Below, piece by piece: positions 52,123 through 60,257 of a stretch of DNA of 64,000 bases. A program made the position numbers and the translations under genes. Under the pieces are notes generated by a model. It was not told the origin of the DNA. It searched no databases and saw nothing but the letters and a program-made list of their open reading frames with translations. The stretch is from Flavivirga sp. 57AJ16 (lineage in GTDB: Bacteria; Bacteroidota; Bacteroidia; Flavobacteriales; Flavobacteriaceae): the NCBI RefSeq assembly GCF_028736925.1, contig NZ_JAQZAT010000018.1, positions 1 to 64,000 of the forward strand. Direction: 5' to 3'. The number at the start of each line of letters is the position of its first letter. Position 1 is the stretch's first letter.

Positions 52123-54900
52123 ATGAAGCATACCATTTGTCTTATTTTACTTCTTACAAGTTTTGTATTACATTGTCAAGAAACCAAAAAATTAATGCTT
52201 TCGGGCAACAGCGCTCAAGACAACATTGAATGGGATTTTTACTGTACGTCAGGAAGGAAAAGTGGTGAATGGACAAAGATAAGGGTACCTTCATGTTGGG
52301 AAACTGAGGGGTTTGGAGAATATGACTATGGCCATTCTAGAAATAAATCTTCAGAAAAAGGATTATACCGTACTTCTTTTTCTGTTCCTAAATCTTGGAA
52401 AGATAAGCGCATTTTTATTGTTTTTGATGGTGCGATGACCGATACTAAAATTCAAATAAATGGAGAACAGGCAGGAGATATTCATCAGGGATCGTTTTAT
52501 CGGTTTAAGCGAGAAATAACTGATCTAATCAATATGACTTCTAAAAATAAGCTGGAAGTTGAAGTCAGTAAGATGTCTTCAAATTCTTCGGTCAATACTG
52601 CAGAACGTAATGCAGATTTTTGGATTTTTGGAGGTATTTACCGCCCTGTATATTTAGAAGCTGTTCCTAAAACCTTTATTGAATATTCAGGTATTGATGC
52701 CAAACATGATGGCTCTTTTAACATGGAATTGTTTTTAGATAAATCTATATCTAATGCTACAGTTGATGTTGAAATACATGAAACTAACTCTGGAAAAAAA
52801 GTAGGCAGGTTTCAAGCAACAGTTTCAGATAATACCAAAAAAATAACTGTTTCCTCAAAAATATCTAGTATCAAGCCTTGGTCTGCAGAAACACCTAACC
52901 TATACAATGCTGTTATTTCTGTAAGTCAAAAAGGAAAGAAGCTACACACAGTTACAGAACGTTTTGGGTTCCGCACTATCGAAGTACGTGAAAGGGACGG
53001 TGTTTATATCAATAACAAAAAAATAAGGTTTAAAGGGGTTAACAGGCATTGTTTTTGGCCAAATACGGGGCGTACCGTGAGCAAAGCACAAAGTTTGGAG
53101 GATATAAAACTGATAAAAGGAATGAATATGAACGCTGTTCGTATGTCCCATTATCCTCCAGATAAACACTTTCTAGAGCTTTGTGATTCATTGGGGCTTT
53201 ATATTATCAATGAGCTTTGTGCATGGCAACACCCCCCATACGATACAAAAGTAGGAACCATTCTTGTGAATGAAATGGTTAAAAGGGATTTAAATAATCC
53301 TTCTGTTATTTTTTGGGCAAATGGAAACGAGGGCGGGTTCAATCATGACTTTGATCCTTTATTTAAGCAGTTGGATATTCAAAAACGACCCGTATTACAT
53401 CCTTATGGACTTCATGATGGCATAAATACCGTTCATTATATTTCTTATGGTTCTGGGATAAAAAACATGTTCAATGGGCGTGATATTTTTATGCCTACCG
53501 AATTATTGCATGGTTTGTATGATGGTGGCCACGGTGCTGGTTTGGACGATTTTTGGAATTTAATGCTGTCAAACCCGCTTTCTGCTGGTTTGTTTTTATG
53601 GGATTTAGCCGATGAAGGTATTGTGCGAACCGATAAAGGAGGGGTGCTTGATACTGATAAATCCCACGGTGCTGATGGAATACTAGGGCCATATCGCGAA
53701 AAGGAAGGTAGTTTTTATACTATAAAAGAAATATGGTCGCCCATTTTCGTGAAAAAAAAATATATTACCCCACAATGGCATGGAAACCTTACCATAGAAA
53801 ACCGATATGACTTTACAAATACAAACGCATGTAGTTTTCATTTTAGCCTTACCAGGTTTAATTCGCTCGACGGTGATAACGACGTGCAAAAAGTTAAGAT
53901 AGAAGCGCCTTCAATCGCGCCGGGAGACCAAGGAGAACTTAAACTAGACCTACCCAAAAACTGGAGCGATTTTGATGTGTTAAATCTTACGGCTATGGAT
54001 AAAGATGGAAATGAAATACATACTTGGAGTTATGAGTTAAATGCGCCTTCTTTTTTTGCTGAAAGGGTACTAAACATTGAACCGTCTCAAAACACTAAAG
54101 TTAATAAAGCTGAAAATGATTCACTTTATATTTTATCCACACCAGATATTACTGTAAAGATTAGCAAAGCTACAGGTTTGCTCAAAGAAGTTAAAAATGC
54201 AAGTGGCATTATTCCATTATCCGATGGACCTATTTTTATAACTGACAGAGCTATAAAACTTAAAAAAATATCCTCAGGTTTTAAAGATGGAATGTTCAAA
54301 ATTGATGTTGAATATTCATACCCAAATGGATGGAATGCCTACAGGTTCTCATGGACGATGCAAAAAAACAGTATTCTGCAATTGGATTATGATTATAGAC
54401 CAAGGGATAAAACCGTGATGACTGGAATAACATTTAACTTTCCTGAAAAGGACATTGAAGGAGTTAAATTATTTGCAAATGGTCCGTACCGAGTTTACAA
54501 CAATAGGCTTAAAGGTGGGACATTGAATATTTGGGATAAAAAGTACAATGATGCCATAACTGGAGAAGTATGGGAATATCCTGAATTTAAAGGTTATTAT
54601 TCATTGTTTTATGGTATGAAGCTTAATTGTCCTACGCCGTTTGAAGTATACAGTACATCCGAAGATATATTCCTGCATTTGTTCACACCACGTATTCAAA
54701 GTAATTATGATGTAAAAAATAATCATACATTTCCGCCATATCCATCGGGTAATATTTCATTTATGGATGCCATACCTCCAGTAGGAACAAAGTTCCAATC
54801 TGCTGAATATTTTGGACCTCAATCTCAAATACATCGTTTTAAAGGATTTAGCGCGTCGCCCAATATGAAAAACAGGCTGCTCTTTAAATTTCAAAAATAG
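52123..54900 (+). CDS. Glycoside hydrolase family 2 enzyme (beta-galactosidase-like), secreted
   Basis: 925 residues. N-terminal signal (MKHTICLILLLTSFVLHC), possibly a lipoprotein with Cys18. A GH2 sugar-binding sandwich (about 25-190: SCWETEGFGEYDYG, IFVVFDGAMTDTKIQINGE-like), an Ig-like domain (about 195-295), and a TIM barrel (about 295-560) with KGVNRHCFWP, MRMSHYPPD-type VRMSHYPPD, acid/base Glu403 (WANGNEGG) and likely nucleophile Glu460 (PTELLHG). A long C-terminal part (560-925) is of the kind seen in large bacterial GH2 enzymes. The nucleophile segment differs from the CEY-x-H of classic LacZ, so the sugar is uncertain. It stands between two PULs and may serve both. Confidence 0.88.
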   Translation: MKHTICLILLLTSFVLHCQETKKLMLSGNSAQDNIEWDFYCTSGRKSGEWTKIRVPSCWETEGFGEYDYGHSRNKSSEKGLYRTSFSVPKSWKDKRIFIVFDGAMTDTKIQINGEQAGDIHQGSFYRFKREITDLINMTSKNKLEVEVSKMSSNSSVNTAERNADFWIFGGIYRPVYLEAVPKTFIEYSGIDAKHDGSFNMELFLDKSISNATVDVEIHETNSGKKVGRFQATVSDNTKKITVSSKISSIKPWSAETPNLYNAVISVSQKGKKLHTVTERFGFRTIEVRERDGVYINNKKIRFKGVNRHCFWPNTGRTVSKAQSLEDIKLIKGMNMNAVRMSHYPPDKHFLELCDSLGLYIINELCAWQHPPYDTKVGTILVNEMVKRDLNNPSVIFWANGNEGGFNHDFDPLFKQLDIQKRPVLHPYGLHDGINTVHYISYGSGIKNMFNGRDIFMPTELLHGLYDGGHGAGLDDFWNLMLSNPLSAGLFLWDLADEGIVRTDKGGVLDTDKSHGADGILGPYREKEGSFYTIKEIWSPIFVKKKYITPQWHGNLTIENRYDFTNTNACSFHFSLTRFNSLDGDNDVQKVKIEAPSIAPGDQGELKLDLPKNWSDFDVLNLTAMDKDGNEIHTWSYELNAPSFFAERVLNIEPSQNTKVNKAENDSLYILSTPDITVKISKATGLLKEVKNASGIIPLSDGPIFITDRAIKLKKISSGFKDGMFKIDVEYSYPNGWNAYRFSWTMQKNSILQLDYDYRPRDKTVMTGITFNFPEKDIEGVKLFANGPYRVYNNRLKGGTLNIWDKKYNDAITGEVWEYPEFKGYYSLFYGMKLNCPTPFEVYSTSEDIFLHLFTPRIQSNYDVKNNHTFPPYPSGNISFMDAIPPVGTKFQSAEYFGPQSQIHRFKGFSASPNMKNRLLFKFQK

Positions 54901-55061
54901 TTATGATGAAAAGGCCATTTATGGTGCTTCATCCGTTTGTAGGTTTTTTTGATAGGTTTTAATGCTTGATCTTCTCCCTAGGATGCTAGCGTCAATGTCA
55001 TTAAGTTAAGGAAATTTGTTCCTTTTTGTCACATTTTTGTCACATTGAGTACTTCGTCTAT

Positions 55062-55122
55062 AGTTTATGCTGAGTACTTTGACTACGTATAAACTAAAAG
55101 TCAAAAAGGCTCAGCATAAACT
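55062..55122. repeat. Inverted repeat AGTTTATGCTGAG in a degraded palindrome
   Basis: A 13-bp perfect inverted repeat, AGTTTATGCTGAG (55062-55074) and CTCAGCATAAACT (55110-55122), preceded by GTCACATTTTTGTCACATTGAG. It looks like a decayed copy of a dispersed CATTGAG-type palindrome. Confidence 0.55.
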
Positions 55123-55134
55123 AAAGTAGCCATA

Positions 55135-55263
55135 GCAGATAATAAAGAATATGGTGGTACCTGTGCTATTAGAGGCAGCGATCCTAAAAAAAAGTTTTAG
55201 GACCAACGGAAGTTCTTGAACTTGCTGATGGCTTGACTGGAAAAGGGATCTCTTTAAAAGACA
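55135..55263 (+). pseudogene. Flavin disulfide oxidoreductase fragment (frameshifted)
   Basis: ADNKEYGGTCAIRGSDPKK, then after a shift at the A8 run (55186-55193), VLGPTEVLELADGLTGKGIS. This is the redox-active segment of a glutathione/mercuric-reductase-like flavoprotein (GGTC-x-x-RG-C-DPKK); the second redox Cys is Ser here. Everything else of the gene is missing, so it is a relic. Confidence 0.75.
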
Positions 55264-55273
55264 TGTATATGAA

Positions 55274-55417
55274 TCATTTTTTGTTTTGTTGTTCCTTTAT
55301 GGTTTTTTTATCAATATCAAATTGGTTTGTATTTTGATTTACATTTCCAGTTGGGTTTGTTGGATTTGTTTGTTCTTTAGTGCGTTTAAACTTCTTTTTA
55401 TCTCTTATTATTCCCAT
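55274..55417 (-). CDS. Possible small charged protein, 47 aa
   Basis: A complete frame from an ATG at 55417: MGIIRDKKKFKRTKEQTNPT, then an Asn/Thr/Gln-rich middle and a Lys-rich end. It is very polar, without membrane or metal motifs, and no family is recognised. The composition is more protein-like than chance, but there is no neighbour to support it. Confidence 0.35.
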   Translation of the reverse strand: MGIIRDKKKFKRTKEQTNPTNPTGNVNQNTNQFDIDKKTIKEQQNKK

Positions 55418-55818
55418 AATTTTTTTTGTTTTTAGGATTATTAATTTTTAGTATCAAGTATTAGTAATACTTGTTCTACCGTTAAATTAACCATCTTTTG
55501 TAAAAACGATTAACGCTAAAAAAAATAGGATTGACTCAAATGATAGAAAGGTGTTAATTGATTGATTGTTATGTGTTAGTAGGTTGATTAAATTGTTTTA
55601 TCGCTAATAAGTTTAGCTATGGAGCAAAGAAAAGAGAGCTTACAGTTATTGCTTTCTTGATCTCAAGAATGGTTAATATGTACTATAGTGCACTTCGCTT
55701 TAGCTACTAAAAACACCAAGTTTTGTTTTATGTCATAACAAAGAGTTGTTATACGTTTCATAATTATGATCTCTGCCTACAAAAGCTATGGGGTTCCAAT
55801 TAAATGACGCCTTTAATT

Positions 55819-55986
55819 ATATATAGCTAAATCAATATAAAATAACATGAACCTTCAGAGTAAAAAACCGAATTTCTTCGTTAAAAACACTCGCCGTAAC
55901 TAGGCTATGCCTACGCTTTTTGCCTTGAACCTCAATTTTTTATTTCTAAATATTCTATGCCATTTTATAGCGACTTAGCTATAGCT
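55819..55986. repeat. MITE-like element with TATAGCTAA...TTAGCTATA ends
   Basis: Imperfect terminal inverted repeats of about 30 bp: ATAGCTAAATCAATATAAAA at the left and TTTTATAGCGACTTAGCTAT at the right. The inside holds AACCGAATTTCTTCG and a GTAACTAGGCTATGCCTACG palindrome. About 168 bp long. No second copy was found in the window. The surrounding 55420-55818 shows no gene. Confidence 0.6.
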
Positions 55987-56032
55987 ATTATGGTCGTGGT
56001 TTTTAGTTTTCTTCGAAAATAGGGTAGTGGAA

Positions 56033-57394
56033 CTATTTAATATAAACTGTTTTTTTATTAGTGAAGGCCAAAATACCTTCTTTTGAAAGTTCGCGTCCGT
56101 AGCCTGAATGCTTAGTGCCTCCAAAAGGTAGTCTGGGATCAGACTTTACCATTTCATTTATAAAAAACGCACCATCTTCAATGTCAATAATACGTTGTTT
56201 TGCATCTTTTGTGTCTTCTGTAAAAATCATGGTGCCTAAACCAAACTTGGTATCATTAACCATCTTATAAGCTTCTTCCTTAGTAGATGCTTTTATAATT
56301 GCAGCTACTGGACCAAAAGTTTCTTCGGTAAACACGGGCATGTCTTTGGTAACTCCCGTTAAAATTGTGGGCTGATAGTAGGTCTTGTCTCTTTTATTAC
56401 CGTAATGCACATGCGCGCCTTTCTCCATGGATTTATTAACTTGATCCTCTAAAATGTCTGCTAAATCCTCTCGTGCCAAAGTGCCTATTTCGGTATCATC
56501 TAAAATTGGATCTCCAAAAGTTAAGGCTTCAATTTTTTTGGTGAACTTTTCTAAAAATTCATCATAGATGCCAACTTCTACAATAAAGCGTTTTGCAGCA
56601 ATGCAACTTTGCCCCGTATTTTGCATTCTGGCTTTAACGATAGTATCTATATGTTTTTCTAAATGAGCATCGTTAAGAATTACACAAGCGTTGTTTCCGC
56701 CCAATTCTAGCACTAATTTTTTTAATTGTGCTCCTGCAATTTCTGCAATTTTGCGTCCTGATTTTTCGCTCCCGGTTAACGATATGGCTTTTATTATATC
56801 ATTTTTTATAATAGTTTCGATAGTATCATGACCGGTTAGTAAAGTTGTAAAACATCCTTTTGGGTATCCCGAACTCTCGAAAATTTCTTGAATGGCCAAA
56901 GCACATCCAGTAACATTCGAGGCATGTTTTAAAATAACGGTATTACCTGCAGTTAATGTTGGGACGGCAAACCTAAGGACTTGCCAAAATGGGAAATTCC
57001 AAGGCATGATACCCAAAATACATCCAAGTGGATCGTAAGAAATAAAACTTTCTTGTGCATTAGTTTCAATAATTTCATCTGATAATAAGCGTGCAGCATT
57101 TTCAATGTAAAAATCACATAAATAAATACATTTATCAATTTCGGCAAAACTTTCGGTAATTGGTTTCCCCATTTCCATAGTTATAAGCCGGCAGTATTTC
57201 TCTTTATTTAAGGATAAGTTTTCTGCAACATTTTTTAGCAATGTGGTTTTATTAGAAAGACTTTCGGTTTTCCAGGATTGAAATGTTTTATTGGCTAGAT
57301 TTAATGCTTTAGAGATGTCTTCATCAGTGAAATAATCATAAGTTTTCAAGACTTTGTTTGTGTATGGGTTTTTAGTTGTTATCTGCGTTTTCAT
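56033..57394 (-). CDS. Aldehyde dehydrogenase, succinate-semialdehyde type
   Basis: 453 residues from the ATG at 57394; the frame is open 31 codons further up but that part has no similarity to the family and lies in a promoter-like region. NAD(P) binding (SLTGSEKSGRKIAE), active-site Glu in LVLELGGNN and catalytic Cys in NTGQSCIAAKRFIVE, and the family end GGTKHSGYGRELSKEGILAFTNKK are present. At 453 residues it fits the short succinate-semialdehyde dehydrogenase group that oxidises the semialdehyde to succinate. It stands alone with no operon partner. Confidence 0.88.
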   Translation of the reverse strand: MKTQITTKNPYTNKVLKTYDYFTDEDISKALNLANKTFQSWKTESLSNKTTLLKNVAENLSLNKEKYCRLITMEMGKPITESFAEIDKCIYLCDFYIENAARLLSDEIIETNAQESFISYDPLGCILGIMPWNFPFWQVLRFAVPTLTAGNTVILKHASNVTGCALAIQEIFESSGYPKGCFTTLLTGHDTIETIIKNDIIKAISLTGSEKSGRKIAEIAGAQLKKLVLELGGNNACVILNDAHLEKHIDTIVKARMQNTGQSCIAAKRFIVEVGIYDEFLEKFTKKIEALTFGDPILDDTEIGTLAREDLADILEDQVNKSMEKGAHVHYGNKRDKTYYQPTILTGVTKDMPVFTEETFGPVAAIIKASTKEEAYKMVNDTKFGLGTMIFTEDTKDAKQRIIDIEDGAFFINEMVKSDPRLPFGGTKHSGYGRELSKEGILAFTNKKTVYIK

Positions 57395-57580
57395 TATCAA
57401 AAAATTTAAACTTAAATGTAACTTATTTAATAGGCCGTTTTTAACGGGAATAATAAAAATATGAACGTTTTCGAGATTTTTAAACAAGTTTAGGATGTGT
57501 TAAATTAATAAAGTTCTCACTATTAAAGGATAGTTGTACAACTAAAAATGGTATAACAAAGTAAAAGTTCTTATAATTTA

Positions 57581-57855
57581 AAATTTGCCGAAAAGCATGA
57601 AGATGAAAAGATCGTAGATATTCTTCAAAAAACCTGGGTAAAAATGTCTGAAGATGGGCATAAGGAAGCCTTAAAGCTAAAACTTTCAGATAAAAGCTCA
57701 TCACTTATAAAACAAGCTATTTCATAAAAACATATGATCTGATTAAAAATGGTAGTTCATGAGGCCAACGTACGGTTTATATGCCAAGCTGTTTATACAT
57801 AACTATTTTAAGTACTATTGTACTTTCAGTCATGTTTACTAAAAGCAGGCTTTTT
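57581..57855 (+). pseudogene. Decayed copy of the DUF4202 gene end and sensor-kinase start
   Basis: 57581-57727 encodes KFAEKHEDEKIVDILQKTWV and EALKLKLSDKSSSLIKQAIS plus a stop, which aligns with the C-terminus of the DUF4202 protein of the nitrate island (22555-22702). The next 130 bases (ATGATCTGATTAAAAATGG, CCAACGTACG, AGTACTATTGTA) align, with indels, to the first codons of the sensor kinase (22712-22830). So the junction of the two genes was present here once and has decayed. Confidence 0.8.
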
Positions 57856-58204
57856 ATAGTTTATTACTATATCTTTTATTACGATAATTGAAGAAAATTT
57901 GACTTCCGATTATAGCAATTAAAAACCCAAAAGATCATTCAATGGTTCATTGCTCAACTCGACTGCTTTTTGTTTAAATTCTAAGGTGTAATGTTTTGAT
58001 TTTCTTCTTACTAATAGCTAAATAATAAATAGTAAACAGATGCTCTCATCTTTATGTCCAGTCTAATATAGGAAGTCCAAATAATAAATGTGTTTTATTA
58101 ATGAATTGATGGCAAAAGGACCGTATATTTCTCTTTACCATCAACCTATTAATAAAAATTACTTAATATTGTACACACTTCAATAATAATTTTTCAGTTC
58201 AAAA
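57856..58204. other. Intergenic region before the ECF sigma gene
   Basis: AT-rich and without recognised genes or repeats. It separates the relic from the right-hand PUL and would hold the sigma-gene promoter. Confidence 0.4.
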
Positions 58205-58783
58205 ATGTTAAAATCATATAGCGACAAAGAGCTTCTTGAACAAATATCCCTTGGTAACTCGCATGCTTTTAGAGAGTTACATTACAGGTATTCGGCTAAA
58301 ATGTTTACATATGGATTTAATGTTTTAAGGAACAAAGAAATTTGCGAAGACCTTGTTCAAAACATATTCATAGATTTTTGGACAAAACGTAAAAACAATA
58401 AAATAAAAAATATTAAGTCCTATTTATTTGGAGCTGTAAAATACCAATTGTTCAATTATTTTAGGGACCAAAAAATGACCTATGAGGATATAACAAGACT
58501 TAATATTATTGATGTATCGATTGGTGTTTCAAAAGAAATGGAATATCAAGAACTAGAAGAAGCCATTCGTACATCATTTTGCAAGTTACCAAATCGATGC
58601 AAGGAAATTTTTGAATTGAGCAGATACCAAAATAAATCCCATAAAGAAATTTCAGAAGAATTAGAAATCTCAATCCAAGCAGTTAAAAACCAAATCTCAA
58701 AAGCTATTTCCAGTATAAAAAAGGATCTTCATAAGCATGGGTATGTTATCAGCGTTATTTTCATTTTAGCAATTTTAAAATAA
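58205..58783 (+). CDS. ECF-type RNA polymerase sigma factor
   Basis: 192 residues. Region 2 (SHAFRELHYRYSAKMFTYGF; EDLVQNIFIDFW) and region 4 (LPNRCKEIFELSRYQNKSHKEISEELEISIQAVKNQISKAI) are clear. The C-terminus ends in a hydrophobic stretch (YVISVIFILAIL), common in FecI-like sigma factors of Bacteroidota. Gene order sigma-FecR-SusC-SusD shows a trans-envelope signalling circuit: substrate at SusC, STN to FecR, release of sigma, transcription of susCD. Confidence 0.9.
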   Translation: MLKSYSDKELLEQISLGNSHAFRELHYRYSAKMFTYGFNVLRNKEICEDLVQNIFIDFWTKRKNNKIKNIKSYLFGAVKYQLFNYFRDQKMTYEDITRLNIIDVSIGVSKEMEYQELEEAIRTSFCKLPNRCKEIFELSRYQNKSHKEISEELEISIQAVKNQISKAISSIKKDLHKHGYVISVIFILAILK

Positions 58784-58914
58784 AAAAACCTTCATTTTAG
58801 CAGTTTTAAATACACTTTTTTAAAGAAAAATTAAAAAAAGTATGTTTTTAACGTGTACCATGTCCTCTATTTTGTTACTTAATAATAACAGCACAACCTT
58901 TCTAATAGATAAAA

Positions 58915-60051
58915 ATGAATAAAAAAGAAGTAAAAGAGCTTTTTGAAAAGTACATCAACAACAAGTGTTCAGCTGAAGAAAAGAAACTTTTGAACAACTT
59001 TTTAGACTCTTACCAAAATAAAGAAGATTTATGGAACAGTTCTATATTGGGTGAAAAGGATGAATTTATAAAAACATCATGGTCAAAAATTGAAGCTAAA
59101 ATTAATGCTGAAAATAAGAAAACCTATTCATTGCTGCCATATTTAAAATATGCAGCTGTAGTTGTTGCTTTTTTAAGTTTGGGTTATTTTCTACAGCAAG
59201 CATTTTTCTTAAAACAAACAGAATTAATAGTGCCCAATGAAAATATAACCATTGAATTGGACAATGGAAATATTGAAATAATTGATGAACAAGGGGCTTT
59301 GGACATTGTTGATAATAAAGGTAACTTGGTTGGCACCCAAAAAGGCAACAAAATAGTTTATGCTAATAAATTGAATAGCCCAGTAAAAGAAGAGCTGGTC
59401 TACAATACCTTAACAGTACCTTATGGAAAACGTTTTGAACTATTACTTTCTGATGGTACTGCGGTTAATCTAAATGCAGGTTCTTCATTAAAATACCCTG
59501 TTAAATTTATTAAAGGGGAAAATCGTAAAGTGTTTTTAAATGGAGAGGCATATTTTAACGTAAAAAAAGATACCGAACACCCTTTTATTGTAAACTCTGA
59601 TGAAATTAATGTTAGAGTTTTGGGTACACAGTTTAATGTAACATCATATCCAGAAGACAAGAGCATAAATACAGTATTGGTTGAAGGTTCAGTAAGTATT
59701 TATGAAAAAGATTTAGAATACAACTCTGAAACGTCAAATATGCTAGCTCCAGGTTTTAAAGCAGTTTGGAATAAAACCAATGACGATTTAAATATTGAAA
59801 AGGCTGATATTGAAATGAGTACTGCATGGCTGGATGGTAGAATTATTTTTCGCCATACATCATTTAATAATATTATTAAAAAATTAGAACGTCATTATAA
59901 TGTTGAAATTATTAATAACAATGTAGCTCTAAACAAAAAAAATATAGCGGCCAGTTTTGATATTGAAACCATTGACGAAGTGTTTGAGGTATTTAAAGAA
60001 TATTACGGAATAAGTTATACCATAAACGACAACAAAATAATAATTAACTAA
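58915..60051 (+). CDS. FecR-type anti-sigma regulator
   Basis: 378 residues. A short cytoplasmic anti-sigma part (1-75), one membrane helix (about 77-97, YAAVVVAFLSLGYFLQQAFF), a FecR domain (about 160-270: LTVPYGKRFELLLSDGTAVN; FLNGEAYFNVKKDTEHPF) and the C-terminal STN-interacting DUF4974 part (ISTAW-like MSTAWLDGRIIFRHTSF, LERHYNVEI). It couples SusC occupancy to the sigma factor encoded just before it. Confidence 0.9.
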   Translation: MNKKEVKELFEKYINNKCSAEEKKLLNNFLDSYQNKEDLWNSSILGEKDEFIKTSWSKIEAKINAENKKTYSLLPYLKYAAVVVAFLSLGYFLQQAFFLKQTELIVPNENITIELDNGNIEIIDEQGALDIVDNKGNLVGTQKGNKIVYANKLNSPVKEELVYNTLTVPYGKRFELLLSDGTAVNLNAGSSLKYPVKFIKGENRKVFLNGEAYFNVKKDTEHPFIVNSDEINVRVLGTQFNVTSYPEDKSINTVLVEGSVSIYEKDLEYNSETSNMLAPGFKAVWNKTNDDLNIEKADIEMSTAWLDGRIIFRHTSFNNIIKKLERHYNVEIINNNVALNKKNIAASFDIETIDEVFEVFKEYYGISYTINDNKIIIN

Positions 60052-60177
60052 AACAAACAAGTGCCTATGCAATAAATACGAAAACGAACTAAACACAATC
60101 AATTGTAAAAAAAGACAACCACTATTTTATCTACTTATTCACTATAAGTTCAACAATTAGGTTTTAGAGATAAAAAA

Positions 60178-60236
60178 AATCGAAAGATGCTGCGAACATC
60201 TTCCGATTTATGAGTAGTGGTTAATTAAACTAAACC
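60178..60236 (+). promoter_or_regulatory. Structured leader upstream of the STN-SusC gene
   Basis: AAATCGAAAGATG (60178-60190) pairs with CATCTTCCGATTT (60197-60209); GGTT (60219-60222) can pair with AACC (60233-60236); and AACCACTA at 60117-60124 is complementary to TAGTGGTT at 60215-60222, so an alternative long-range fold exists. It lies just before the ATG at 60258. It may be a fecR terminator in the A-rich orientation or a mutually exclusive leader switch. Confidence 0.4.
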
Positions 60237-60257
60237 ACATAATTACATTACAAAAAT

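Noticed and set aside
57395-57487. Upstream extension of the aldehyde dehydrogenase by 31 codons
   Set aside because: The added residues do not belong to the family, and the ATG at 57394 gives the usual N-terminus.
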